DNA of 45,288 nucleotides from Chromatiales bacterium (GTDB taxonomy: Bacteria; Pseudomonadota; Gammaproteobacteria; Steroidobacterales; GCA-2729495): assembly GCA_016789845.1 (NCBI GenBank), contig JAEUQA010000046.1, positions 1 through 45,288 on the forward strand. The letters are read 5' to 3'. Positions 1-8,038 of the stretch are shown in pieces. The first letter of the stretch is position 1; every line of letters begins with the position of its first letter. Position numbers and translations under genes: made by a program. Under the pieces are notes generated by a model that was given only the letters and a program-made list of their open reading frames with translations, did not search any database and had not been told where the DNA came from.

Positions 1-34
1 AGACTCGCGGACGCGATTCGATCGGGAGGGAGGG

Positions 35-57
35 GTCGCGCCTGAAGGCGCTCCTAC
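35..57 (-). repeat. REP-type hairpin, GTAG head
   Basis: A 23-nt unit that on the minus strand starts GTAGGAGCG and ends CGAC, with a GCGCC-TTCA-GGCGC hairpin inside. The same unit recurs at 27256, 27418, 41752 and twice at 44223. The GTAG head and short hairpin are the hallmarks of REP sequences mobilised by RAYT transposases (family knowledge). No RAYT gene is in the window. Confidence 0.75.
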
Positions 58-133
58 TCGGGAGCCGTGAAATTCCTGTTGTTCCCCGGGCTGGTATTCC
101 CTAAGCTTTCGCTGCCCCCCGAAGTGAAATCCC

Positions 134-1105
134 ATGGCTGAAATCAGCAAGTTCGTCCATCACCATTTCCGGCATTTCAACAGCGCCGCCCTCGTGGACG
201 CGGCCGACGCCTACGTACGGCACCTGGACAGTGGCGGCTACATGTTCGTGACCCTGGCGGGCGCCATGAGCACGGGCGAGCTCGGCCTGTCGCTGGCCGA
301 GATGATCCGGCAGGGCAAGGTCCACGGGATCTGCTGCACGGGCGCCAACCTGGAGGAGGACGTCTTCAACCTGGTGGCCCACGACCACTATGTGCGCATC
401 CCCGGCTACCGGCACCTGACCGCCGACGACGAGGAGAAGCTCCTGGCTCGCCACCTGAACCGGGTGACGGACACCTGCATCCCGGAGGAGGAGGCCATCC
501 GGCGCATCGAGCGCGCCGTGCTGGACGAGTGGACGCGCGCCGACAGCAAGGGGGAGCGGTATTTCCCCCACGAATTCTTCTACCGGATCCTGCGCTCGGG
601 TGCGCTCAGGCAGTATTACCAGATCGACCCCAGGGACAGCTGGCTGGTGGCGGCCTGCGAGAAGAACCTCCCCATCTTCGTCCCGGGCTGGGAGGACTCC
701 ACCCTGGGCAACATCTACAGCTCCCACGTCATCACGGGCGACGTGAAGAACGTGCACACGGTGCGCACCGGCATCGAGTACATGGTGGAACTGGCCGGCT
801 GGTACCAGGCGAATTGCCGGAAGCACTCCATCGGCTTCTTCCAGATCGGCGGCGGCATCGCCGGCGACTTCCCGATCTGCGTCGTGCCCATGCTGGAGCA
901 GGACCTGCAGATCCGGGACATTCCACGGTGGGGCTATTTCTGCCAGATCAGCGATTCCACCACCAGCTATGGCTCCTATTCCGGCGCCGTGCCGAACGAG
1001 AAGATCACCTGGGGCAAGCTGTCGGCGGACACGCCGAAGTTCATCATCGAGTCCGACGCGACGATCGTTGCCCCGCTGATCTTTGCCTGCGTGCTGGACC
1101 AGTAG
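134..1105 (+). CDS. speY: Deoxyhypusine synthase homologue (probable homospermidine synthase, SpeY type)
   Basis: The 323-residue protein belongs to the deoxyhypusine synthase family of NAD-dependent aminobutyl transferases. The NAD-site segment TGANLEEDVFNL lies at about 69-80. The catalytic lysine region is present as KITWGK with Lys295, matching the lysine that carries the aminobutyl group in eukaryotic DHS. Bacteria lack eIF5A, so the substrate should be a free polyamine. The Anabaena homologue SpeY makes homospermidine from putrescine. The gene is followed after 56 bp by speA and then aguB, which together supply putrescine from arginine, so homospermidine synthesis is a reasonable inference. 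Start: ATG at 134 with a weak GAAGTGA upstream. The fold is secure; the exact product is not shown by the sequence. Confidence 0.85.
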   Translation: MAEISKFVHHHFRHFNSAALVDAADAYVRHLDSGGYMFVTLAGAMSTGELGLSLAEMIRQGKVHGICCTGANLEEDVFNLVAHDHYVRIPGYRHLTADDEEKLLARHLNRVTDTCIPEEEAIRRIERAVLDEWTRADSKGERYFPHEFFYRILRSGALRQYYQIDPRDSWLVAACEKNLPIFVPGWEDSTLGNIYSSHVITGDVKNVHTVRTGIEYMVELAGWYQANCRKHSIGFFQIGGGIAGDFPICVVPMLEQDLQIRDIPRWGYFCQISDSTTSYGSYSGAVPNEKITWGKLSADTPKFIIESDATIVAPLIFACVLDQ

Positions 1106-1161
1106 GTCCGGCCTGCGCCCTTTCCGTCTGACCTCGTCTTACTTTTCTCAAAGGAACGCCG

Positions 1162-3195
1162 TTGGCCGAAAGTGCAGTTTCCATAGCCCGTGATGCCGCC
1201 CTTGCCGCCGCCCGGGAGGTCCGCTGGACACCCGGGGACTCCGCGGAACTCTACCGGGTCGAGTCCTGGGGCGACTCCTTCTTCCGGATCAACGAGCAGG
1301 GTCACGCTGCCGTGCGGCCGTTCGGCGACGAGCGGCTGGCCATCGATTTCGTGAAGCTGGTCGAGGAGCTCCAGCGCCGGGCCATCTCGTTCCCCGTGCT
1401 GATCCGCTTCCAGGACGTGCTCCAGTCCAGGGTCCGCATGCTCAACGAGGCCTTCGGTGCAGCCATCGAGGAGGCGAACTACGGCAATCGCTATAACGGC
1501 GTGTATCCCATCAAGGTCAACCAGCTCCACGAGGTCGTCGAGGAAGTGCTCGATGCCGGCCGCAAGTACGGCATGGGCCTGGAGTGCGGGTCCAAGGGCG
1601 AGCTGATCGCCTGCCTGCCGCACCTCAACGAGGAGGGGATGCTGCTCGTCTGCAATGGCGTCAAGGACCGCTCGATGCTGTCCCTGATCCTGTCATCCCA
1701 GCGCCTGGGCCTGAATGTCATTCCCGTGATGGAGAAGTACTCCGAGTTCGAGTCGCTGCTGGCCCTCGCCGACGCCCAGGGCGTCACGCCGACGCTGGGC
1801 GTTCGCGTGCGCCTTGCCACCCGTGGCTCGGGGCGCTGGTCCGAGTCCGCCGGGGCGCGCTCCAAGTTCGGCCTGTCCATCCCGGAGCTGATGCGCCTGG
1901 TCGCCGAGCTGGAGCGCCGGGGTAAGCCCGGGTCGCTGGCCCTCCTGCACTTCCACATTGGCAGCCAGATCATCGACATCCAGGTGCTCAAGCGGGCGCT
2001 CAAGGAGATGACCCAGATTTACGCCGCCCTGCGCCGGCGCGGCATCCCGATCCGGTACATCGATGTCGGCGGCGGCCTGGGCGTCAGCTACGGTGCCGGG
2101 CACGCGCGGGGCGAGGCGGGCGTGAACTACGGGCTGCAGGAATATGCCAATGCGGTGGTGTTCGCCATCAAGGAAGTGTGCGACGCCCAGGAAGTGCCGA
2201 CGCCGATCATCGTGTCGGAGAGCGGCCGGGCCATCACTGCCCATCACTCCGTGCTGCTGGTGCCAGTGCTGGAAGGCCACCGGCGGAGCGGTCCCGACCA
2301 CGTGGAACTGCCCGCCGAACCCCACGCCGCCGTGGAGTCGCTGGCCAAGATCCTCGACAACGTGCGAAATCCCGACCGGGAACCCGAGGAGCTGATCGAG
2401 GCCTACCACGACATCGAGGAGATCCGGATCGAGGCGCGCACGCTGTTCAGCCTCGGTTACCTGGAGCTCGAGCAGCTGGCCGTCGTAGAGGATCTCTACT
2501 GGTGCATCGCGCGGCACCTGCTGGGGCGTCTGCGGCCCGCCGAGATCGACCCGACGCCGGCCGAGGTGCTGGAGCTCGAGGAGAAGCTCACCGACCGCTA
2601 CCTCTGCGACTTCTCGGTCTTCCAGTCGATCCTGGACCACTGGGCCATCGACCAGTCGTTTCCGATCATCCCGATCGACCGGCTGGACGAGAGGCCCGAT
2701 CGCCGGGCGCTTCTGGTGGACCTCACCTGCGATTCCGATGGCAAGGTGAGTCACTACATCTCCGCGATGGAGGACAAGACCTTCCTGCCGGTGCATTCGC
2801 TGGAGGGGGACAAGCCCTACTACCTGGGCTTCTTCCTCATGGGCGCGTACCAGGACATCATGGGGGACACGCACAACCTCTTCGGCCGCGTGGCCGAGGT
2901 GCATGTCTACGCCGACGCCGAAGAGCCGGACAACTTCTGGATCGAGCGCGTGATTCCCGGCGCCGCCATCCACGAGATGCTGGCCCAGGTGCAGTATTTC
3001 CCCAACGACCTGAACCGGCGCATGAGTGAGATCGTGAAGCGCAGGATCGACGCGGGGGTGATCCGGCCTACCCAGGGCATGGAGATCCTCGGCCAGTACG
3101 TGGCCTGCTTCAACGACACCACCTACTGTGACGCCCGCCCGGCGCCGGTCGTCGTGCCGGCCCCGGCTGCCGCCAGCGGAGAGCGCGCAGGATGA
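1162..3195 (+). CDS. speA: Biosynthetic arginine decarboxylase
   Basis: PLP enzyme converting arginine to agmatine, the first step of the arginine route to putrescine. At 677 residues it is close to the usual length of about 630-660. The PLP lysine is Lys118 in GVYPIKVNQ. The substrate-site segment HFHIGSQ and the glycine-rich PLP-phosphate segment VGGGLGVSY follow. The C-terminal catalytic cysteine is Cys523 in DLTCDSDG. The start is TTG at 1162, chosen because AAGGA ends 6 nt before it. Its stop overlaps the aguB start (ATGA), so the two are probably translationally coupled. Confidence 0.95.
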   Translation: MAESAVSIARDAALAAAREVRWTPGDSAELYRVESWGDSFFRINEQGHAAVRPFGDERLAIDFVKLVEELQRRAISFPVLIRFQDVLQSRVRMLNEAFGAAIEEANYGNRYNGVYPIKVNQLHEVVEEVLDAGRKYGMGLECGSKGELIACLPHLNEEGMLLVCNGVKDRSMLSLILSSQRLGLNVIPVMEKYSEFESLLALADAQGVTPTLGVRVRLATRGSGRWSESAGARSKFGLSIPELMRLVAELERRGKPGSLALLHFHIGSQIIDIQVLKRALKEMTQIYAALRRRGIPIRYIDVGGGLGVSYGAGHARGEAGVNYGLQEYANAVVFAIKEVCDAQEVPTPIIVSESGRAITAHHSVLLVPVLEGHRRSGPDHVELPAEPHAAVESLAKILDNVRNPDREPEELIEAYHDIEEIRIEARTLFSLGYLELEQLAVVEDLYWCIARHLLGRLRPAEIDPTPAEVLELEEKLTDRYLCDFSVFQSILDHWAIDQSFPIIPIDRLDERPDRRALLVDLTCDSDGKVSHYISAMEDKTFLPVHSLEGDKPYYLGFFLMGAYQDIMGDTHNLFGRVAEVHVYADAEEPDNFWIERVIPGAAIHEMLAQVQYFPNDLNRRMSEIVKRRIDAGVIRPTQGMEILGQYVACFNDTTYCDARPAPVVVPAPAAASGERAG

Positions 3196-4082
3196 GCGGC
3201 GGCGTGCTGCCGACGGCCCTGATCCAGATGCGCTGCTCCGCCGATCCGGCGGACAACCTGGAGCGGGCCCTGGGCTTCACCCGCGAGGCGGCCAGGAATG
3301 GCGCGAAGCTGATCTGCCTCCCGGAGCTGTTCCGCAGCCGCTATTTTTGCCAGAGCGAGGACAGCGCCCACTTCGCGCTGGCCGAGCCCGTGCCCGGCCC
3401 CAGCACCGAGGCCTTCGCGAAGGTCGCCGCGGAGTTCGACGCCACCATCGTCATCAGCCTCTTCGAGCGCCGCGCACCGGGGCTGTTCCACAACACGGCG
3501 GCGGTGCTCGACGGCCGGAAGGGCTACGCGGGCAAGTACCGGAAGATGCACATCCCGGACGATCCCCGCTACTACGAGAAGTACTACTTCACCCCCGGCG
3601 ACCTGGGCTTCCGCTCCTTCGCCACCGGCGCCGGCAACCTCGGCGTGCTGGTCTGCTGGGACCAGTGGTACCCGGAGGCCGCGCGCCTGACCGCCCTGAA
3701 GGGTGCCGAGATCCTGATCTACCCCACGGCCATCGGCTGGCACCCGGAAGAAAAGGCCAAGGTCGGCGAGCGGCAGCACGACGCCTGGGAGCTGGCGCAG
3801 CGCGCCCACGCCGTCGCCAACGGCTGCTACGTGCTCTCCATCAACCGCACGGGCTTCGAGCCGGACCCCACCGGCACCGGCGGCATCGAGTTCTGGGGCC
3901 AGAGCTTCGCCGTGGCGCCCGACGGCGGCATCCTCGTGCGCGGCCCGGCCGATGCCGAGGCCATCCTGGAACTCGAGCTCAGGACCGACGCCATCGAGGC
4001 CTTCCGGATCGGCTGGCCCTTCCTCCGCGACCGCCGTATCGACGCCTACGACGACATCACCCGCCGCTTCAACGACGGGTAG
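3192..4082 (+). CDS. aguB: N-carbamoylputrescine amidase
   Basis: Carbon-nitrogen hydrolase of the nitrilase superfamily, 296 residues, hydrolysing N-carbamoylputrescine to putrescine. The catalytic triad is visible: Glu45 (CLPELF), Lys118 (KYRKMH) and Cys155 (VLVCWDQWYPE). It overlaps speA by ATGA. Its partner agmatine deiminase (aguA), needed to make the substrate from agmatine, is not in the window; it may lie upstream of position 1 or elsewhere. The TAG stop at 4080-4082 is the TAG of a REP-type repeat that forms the left arm of a long palindrome. Confidence 0.93.
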   Translation: MSGGVLPTALIQMRCSADPADNLERALGFTREAARNGAKLICLPELFRSRYFCQSEDSAHFALAEPVPGPSTEAFAKVAAEFDATIVISLFERRAPGLFHNTAAVLDGRKGYAGKYRKMHIPDDPRYYEKYYFTPGDLGFRSFATGAGNLGVLVCWDQWYPEAARLTALKGAEILIYPTAIGWHPEEKAKVGERQHDAWELAQRAHAVANGCYVLSINRTGFEPDPTGTGGIEFWGQSFAVAPDGGILVRGPADAEAILELELRTDAIEAFRIGWPFLRDRRIDAYDDITRRFNDG

Positions 4083-4190
4083 GAGCGCCTTCAGCCGCCA
4101 CCGCGGAAATGGGGACAGATTTATTTCTACCGAGAGAGAAATAAATCTGTCCCCATTTCCGCGGTGGCGGCTGAAGGCGCTCCTACCCGT
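4075..4190. repeat. Perfect 54-bp-arm inverted repeat (REP/MITE-like), likely bidirectional terminator
   Basis: Left arm 4075-4128 and right arm 4137-4190 are exact reverse complements, with an 8-nt loop (accgagag). The outer part is a REP unit (GTAGGAGCGCCTTCAG). The inner part carries AAATGGGGACAGATTTATTT, a string of mobile-element character. The palindrome contains the last codons and stop of aguB and reaches the stop codon of the convergent DUF3088 gene (tca at 4190-4192). It separates two convergent genes, so a terminator role is plausible. Confidence 0.9.
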
Positions 4191-4555
4191 CAGTGGGGCT
4201 CCCCGATGCCGTGCCGGCGCGACAGGTAGCGCCCGATGTCGCCGGGGCTCTGCAGGAAGCGACGGCCCTCAGCCTGCTTCACGTCCAGCCCGGCCAGCGC
4301 CTGGTCCGCCGCCGGGTCGGACCCGATCACGAGCGATGGCAGGCCCTGGTTCCCGGCGCCGATCGCGGCGATCACGGCGACACGGGGCCGTGGAAACTCC
4401 ACATACTGCACGTCCAGCAGGCTGCGGAGGCGCGGGTAAAAGGACAGCACGCCCTCCAGCGTCGCGCAGGCGGGGCAGTAGCAGGGTCCGGTGTCGCCGT
4501 CCCGGAAGTCCGGCTTCAGCAGGAACAGCTGGTCCTGTGTCGTGGGAGGGGTCAT
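4190..4555 (-). CDS. DUF3088 family protein
   Basis: A 121-residue protein on the minus strand resembling the DUF3088 family. Its N-terminal half carries GPCYCPAC (Cys25, Cys27, Cys30) in a context like thioredoxin-fold proteins (FLLKPDF before it, CATLEGVL after). The later ..PSLVIG.. segment fits the same fold. Start: ATG at 4555, preceded on its strand by GGAGA at about 6 nt. It is divergent from the photolyase across 60 bp and convergent with aguB. Function unknown; a redox role is only suggested by the cysteines. Confidence 0.75.
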   Translation of the reverse strand: MTPPTTQDQLFLLKPDFRDGDTGPCYCPACATLEGVLSFYPRLRSLLDVQYVEFPRPRVAVIAAIGAGNQGLPSLVIGSDPAADQALAGLDVKQAEGRRFLQSPGDIGRYLSRRHGIGEPH

Positions 4556-4615
4556 GGGTAGTCTCCTGGCGCGCGGCGATTGATCCACCGCTGAGATACC
4601 AGCGAAAGGCCAAAG

Positions 4616-6067
4616 ATGCCAGCGCCAGTCATCGTGTGGTTCCGCCAGGACCTGCGGCTCGGGGACAACCCGGCGCTGCGGGCCGCCGTCGACCTGGATC
4701 GCCCGATCGTGCCGGTCTACATCCGGGACGACGCGGCGGCGGGCCGCTGGCCGCCCGGGGGCGCCAGCCGATGGTGGCTCCACGGGAGCCTTGGGCGTCT
4801 CGACGCCGATCTCCGGGGGCGTGGGTCGCGCCTCACCCTCCGGACCGGTGACTCGCTGGCCATCCTCGCCGCGCTTATCCGTGAGACCGGCGCCGAGGCG
4901 GTCCACTGGGCCCGGTGCTACGAGCCCGGTGAAGCCGCGCTGGAAGCCCGGCTGCGGGAGCAGCTGGGCGATGTGGCAAGCCTGCGCCGCTTCGGCGGCC
5001 GGCTGCTGTTTCAACCCGAAGGCATCCGCACCGGCGCCGATCGACCGTTCCAGGTGTTCACGCCGTTCTGGAAGGCCTGCCTCGCCGCGCCGGCCCCCCA
5101 GCCGCCGCTGGCCGCACCCGGTGCCCTGCCTGCTCCGGCAACCTGGCCGGCCAGCGAGTCGCTCGCGGCGTGGAAGCTCCTGCCAACGGCGCCCGACTGG
5201 AGCGGCGGCCTGCGCGAGGCCTTCACCCCCGGCGAAGCGGCGGCCATGGCGCGCGTCGAGGCCTTCCTGGACGGTGCCGTGCATCGCTACCGCTCCGCGC
5301 GTGACCAGCCGGGCATTGCGGGCACCTCGCGCCTCTCGCCCCACCTGCACTTCGGCGAGATCAGCCCGCGCCAGGTCTGGCATGCCGTGCACGCGAGCAT
5401 GGCGGCCGGCGCGGCGCCGGAGGGCGAGGGCGCTGGCTTCCTGCGGGAGCTGGGCTGGCGGGAATTTTCCGCTCACCTCCTGTACCACTGGCCCGACCTT
5501 CCCGACCTGCCGCTGCGCCGGGAGTTCGCGGAATTTCCCTGGGCTCCCGAGCCGGGGCTATTCACCGCCTGGTGCCGCGGCCGCACTGGCTATCCCCTCA
5601 TCGACGCGGGCATGCGCGAGCTGTGGACCACCGGCTGGATGCACAACCGGGTGCGGATGATCGTGGCGTCGTTCCTCGTGAAGGACCTGCTGGTGCCCTG
5701 GCAGGACGGCGAGGCCTGGTTCTGGGACACGCTGGTCGATGCCGACCTCGCGAACAACGCTGCCAGCTGGCAGTGGGTGGCCGGGTGCGGCGCCGATGCG
5801 GCGCCATACTTCCGCGTCTTCAATCCCGTGCTCCAGTCCCGGAAGTTCGACCCGGAGGGCCGCTACATCCGGCGCTGGGTGCCGGAGCTCGAGGCGCTGC
5901 CGGACAGGTTCCTGCACGCGCCCTGGGAGGCAAGCGAGCCGGTGCTGAGGGCCGCCGGCGTCCGGCTGGGCGCCGATTACCCCGCGCCAGTCGTGGATCA
6001 CGGAGCGGCACGGCAGCGCGCCCTGGACGCCTTCGCCAGCCTGCGCCGGGACCGATCCGGTGCATAA
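4616..6067 (+). CDS. phrB: Deoxyribodipyrimidine photolyase
   Basis: Light-driven flavoprotein that splits cyclobutane pyrimidine dimers in DNA; 483 residues, normal for the cryptochrome/photolyase family. The N-terminal antenna domain starts [17 protein letters not shown]. The FAD-binding helical domain carries [10 protein letters not shown] at about 339-348, then [16 protein letters not shown] near 377-392 and the [14 protein letters not shown] segment typical of proteobacterial enzymes. It heads a run of same-strand genes and has its own divergent promoter region with the DUF3088 gene. A B12 photosensor gene lies 1.3 kb downstream. Confidence 0.95.
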   Translation: MPAPVIVWFRQDLRLGDNPALRAAVDLDRPIVPVYIRDDAAAGRWPPGGASRWWLHGSLGRLDADLRGRGSRLTLRTGDSLAILAALIRETGAEAVHWARCYEPGEAALEARLREQLGDVASLRRFGGRLLFQPEGIRTGADRPFQVFTPFWKACLAAPAPQPPLAAPGALPAPATWPASESLAAWKLLPTAPDWSGGLREAFTPGEAAAMARVEAFLDGAVHRYRSARDQPGIAGTSRLSPHLHFGEISPRQVWHAVHASMAAGAAPEGEGAGFLRELGWREFSAHLLYHWPDLPDLPLRREFAEFPWAPEPGLFTAWCRGRTGYPLIDAGMRELWTTGWMHNRVRMIVASFLVKDLLVPWQDGEAWFWDTLVDADLANNAASWQWVAGCGADAAPYFRVFNPVLQSRKFDPEGRYIRRWVPELEALPDRFLHAPWEASEPVLRAAGVRLGADYPAPVVDHGAARQRALDAFASLRRDRSGA

Positions 6068-6103
6068 TCGGTGCCGTTGCCAACTGAATCCGGAGCCGCC
6101 GCA

Positions 6104-6472
6104 ATGATCACCTACGTCGCCAGCCTCTTCGCCAAGCCGGGCCATGAGCTGGAAGTCACGAAGTTCTACCAGGACCTCGAGCCCCTGATGCGTGAAGCCC
6201 CCGGGTTCCGGGGCCGCAAGATCTTCCGGGCCCGTCCCGGCACCATGGAGGCCGAGGTGCGCCGCGTGACCCCGCCCGAGCAGCTGAAGGGCCACGCCCA
6301 CGAGGGCGGTCCCGAGGGCGTCCACTTCATCATGGTGGAGCAGTGGGACAGCGTCGCCGCCCGGGTGGCCTTCTCCATGGGCGTCGCCCGGGGCCGTAAC
6401 AAGGACCTGTTCCCCCACCTGCTGCCCCAGCACTCCCACGAGTTCTACGAGGACGTGACGCCGGCGGCGTGA
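6104..6472 (+). CDS. ABM-like (antibiotic biosynthesis monooxygenase) dimeric alpha-beta barrel protein
   Basis: A 122-residue protein starting MITYVASLFAKPGHE, with a ferredoxin-like pattern (beta strand, helix with FYQDLEPLMREAPGFRG, strands ending FIMVEQWDS) typical of small ABM-type proteins. Such proteins include heme-degrading and quinol monooxygenases, but no specific catalytic residues can be assigned here. Start: ATG at 6104 with GGAG at 6092-6095; an upstream GTG in the same frame lacks a ribosome site. It lies 36 nt after phrB and 10 nt before the protease gene. Confidence 0.6.
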   Translation: MITYVASLFAKPGHELEVTKFYQDLEPLMREAPGFRGRKIFRARPGTMEAEVRRVTPPEQLKGHAHEGGPEGVHFIMVEQWDSVAARVAFSMGVARGRNKDLFPHLLPQHSHEFYEDVTPAA

Positions 6473-6482
6473 TGGCGCGCTG

Positions 6483-7277
6483 ATGGCGGGACGTCGCCGC
6501 AAGCCGGCCGCTGCGTCCGCGCTCCTGTCGGTCCTGGGATCTGGTGTCCTCCTGTACGCCGGCAACAGCGCGGCGATCGCCAACGGCGAGCCGTCAACCG
6601 ACCAGCAGTTCGCGGCGGAGTCGCCCTGGGTCGTATTGCTCGTCGGCGATGACGGGGCACCCGCCTGCACCGGCAGCCTCATCTCGCCGCGCTACGTGCT
6701 CACTGCGGCGCACTGTGCCAGTGACGGCCTCGCGGTGCTGTATGGGAACCGGTCGCGGGAGGCCGCGCGCCGGGTTGCGGTCCGGGAGGTCGTTCGGCAC
6801 CCGAACTACGCGGGCCAGCCCCATTCATGGGATCTCGGGTTGCTGCGCCTGGTCCGCCCACTGCGCGTGCAACCGGTGGCGGTCGCGGGCCGGGCGGAGT
6901 CCTGGAACCTCCTGCGGCCCGGCGCCACGGCGACGATCCTCGGCTGGGGCGCCACGATGGAGGGCAGCGGACGACCGGACCTCCTCCAGCAAGCCAGCTT
7001 CCGCTTTACCGAGATCGGCATCGTCGGCACGCACATCACCTACTCCACGCCGCGGGGCGGTCCGTGCGGCGGCGACAGCGGTGGGCCGCTGCTCGTGACC
7101 GGGCGTGACGGGCAGCCGGTACTGGTGGGGGTGGCCAGTGTCACGGACGGCGATCTCTGCGCGACGGGTGGCGGCATGGCCGGCTACACCAATGTGGCGG
7201 CGCTGCTTGATTTCATCCGGGAGCACGTCCCGGACCTCCCTGAGCGGGCGCCGCCGCTGGATTTCAGCCATCCCTAG
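6483..7277 (+). CDS. Secreted trypsin-like serine protease (S1 family)
   Basis: The 264-residue protein has the full S1 catalytic triad: His77 (TAAHC), Asp117 (SWDLGLL) and Ser199 (GGDSGGP). Residues 1-31 form a signal peptide with an arginine-rich n-region (MAGRRRKP) and a hydrophobic core. The expected mature N-terminus Ile32-Ala-Asn-Gly corresponds to the IVGG of trypsins and follows the signal peptide directly, with no propeptide. Signal cleavage after NSAA might therefore yield active enzyme at once (inference). Periplasmic or extracellular. Gap to the previous gene is 10 nt. Confidence 0.88.
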   Translation: MAGRRRKPAAASALLSVLGSGVLLYAGNSAAIANGEPSTDQQFAAESPWVVLLVGDDGAPACTGSLISPRYVLTAAHCASDGLAVLYGNRSREAARRVAVREVVRHPNYAGQPHSWDLGLLRLVRPLRVQPVAVAGRAESWNLLRPGATATILGWGATMEGSGRPDLLQQASFRFTEIGIVGTHITYSTPRGGPCGGDSGGPLLVTGRDGQPVLVGVASVTDGDLCATGGGMAGYTNVAALLDFIREHVPDLPERAPPLDFSHP

Positions 7278-7289
7278 CCTCCGCGCCAG

Positions 7290-7322
7290 GGCGGCGGGCG
7301 AATCCCAAAGCGGCCCGCCGCC
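7290..7322 (+). terminator. GC-rich hairpin after the protease gene
   Basis: GGCGGCGGGC at 7290-7299 pairs exactly with GCCCGCCGCC at 7313-7322 across a 13-nt loop, 12 nt after the protease stop. There is no T tract, so it is either a weak terminator or an RNA-stabilising hairpin. It separates the photolyase-protease run from the B12-sensor/exporter operon. Confidence 0.5.
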
Positions 7323-7378
7323 GAACTGCAGGTGTCGAGGCAACCGTCGGGCCCGCCTGTTCGGGCAGAATCACCAAC

Positions 7379-8038
7379 ATGGATCCGCTCTTGCTGCCAG
7401 CTCCCGACCGGCTCGTCGCCGGCCTGCTGGCCGCGGCCGAAGACTACGACTTCGCCGGCTGCGATCGCCTGTTCGCGGTGGCCGTGGCCGAGCTGGAGCC
7501 GCTCGTGCTGGTCCGGGACGTGACCGCGCCGGCGCTGCGCGAGGCTGGCAATCGCTGGCACCGGGGCGAGTGGACGGTCGCCCAGGAGCACATGCTGTCG
7601 GGCGTGGTTCGGCGCCAGCTGTCTTCCGCGCTGGACCGCCACCTGAGCCATTCGGACGGGCCCACCATCCTGTTCACCACCCTGAGCGGCGAGCGACACG
7701 AGCTGGGCGGCCTGATGGGCGCGTTCCTGGCGGCGAGCCGGGGCTACCGCAGCATCTATATCGGCCCCGACCTGCCCGTTGCCGACATCTGCCAGTTCTG
7801 TTCGCGCCGGCCGGTGGATGCCCTGGCGCTAAGCCTGGTGACCCAGCCCGACGTGAACGATGCCCGGGGTCAGCTGGACGAACTGCGGCGCGGCGTTCCG
7901 GCCGGGACGGAAATCTGGGTGGCCGGCCAGGCGGCCAACCTGCTGGCCCGGGACCACCTGCCCGAGGGCGTGGTGGCGCTACCGGACCTGCCGGGATTCC
8001 TCGACAGGCTGGCACGACTCAAGGCGAGGACTGCATGA
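7379..8038 (+). CDS. Stand-alone CarH/LitR-type B12-binding photosensor domain protein
   Basis: The 219-residue protein consists only of the helical cap plus the cobalamin-binding Rossmann-like domain. The cap carries W-x9-EH (Trp60, Glu70, His71), the signature of CarH-family adenosylcobalamin light sensors. The B12 domain carries ExHxxG (Glu105, His107, Gly110), where the histidine is the lower axial ligand. CarH and LitR have an N-terminal MerR DNA-binding domain; here it is absent and the protein starts within 15 residues of the first cap helix. Its stop overlaps the start of the next gene (ATGA), so it is coupled to an ABC exporter. Inference: a light- or B12-responsive partner protein, not a transcription factor by itself. 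A candidate -10 (CAGAAT) ends 7 nt before the ATG. Confidence 0.85.
   Translation: MDPLLLPAPDRLVAGLLAAAEDYDFAGCDRLFAVAVAELEPLVLVRDVTAPALREAGNRWHRGEWTVAQEHMLSGVVRRQLSSALDRHLSHSDGPTILFTTLSGERHELGGLMGAFLAASRGYRSIYIGPDLPVADICQFCSRRPVDALALSLVTQPDVNDARGQLDELRRGVPAGTEIWVAGQAANLLARDHLPEGVVALPDLPGFLDRLARLKARTA

Noticed and set aside
4556..5488. Upstream extension of the DUF3088 reading frame
   Set aside because: The family-like sequence starts at MTPPTTQ (4555), which has its own ribosome site; the extension is antisense to the photolyase.
7105..8034. N-terminal extension of the MacA-like adaptor frame
   Set aside because: The extension reads through the protease and B12-sensor genes in another frame and has no signal or domain; the true start ATG 8035 has the membrane anchor.
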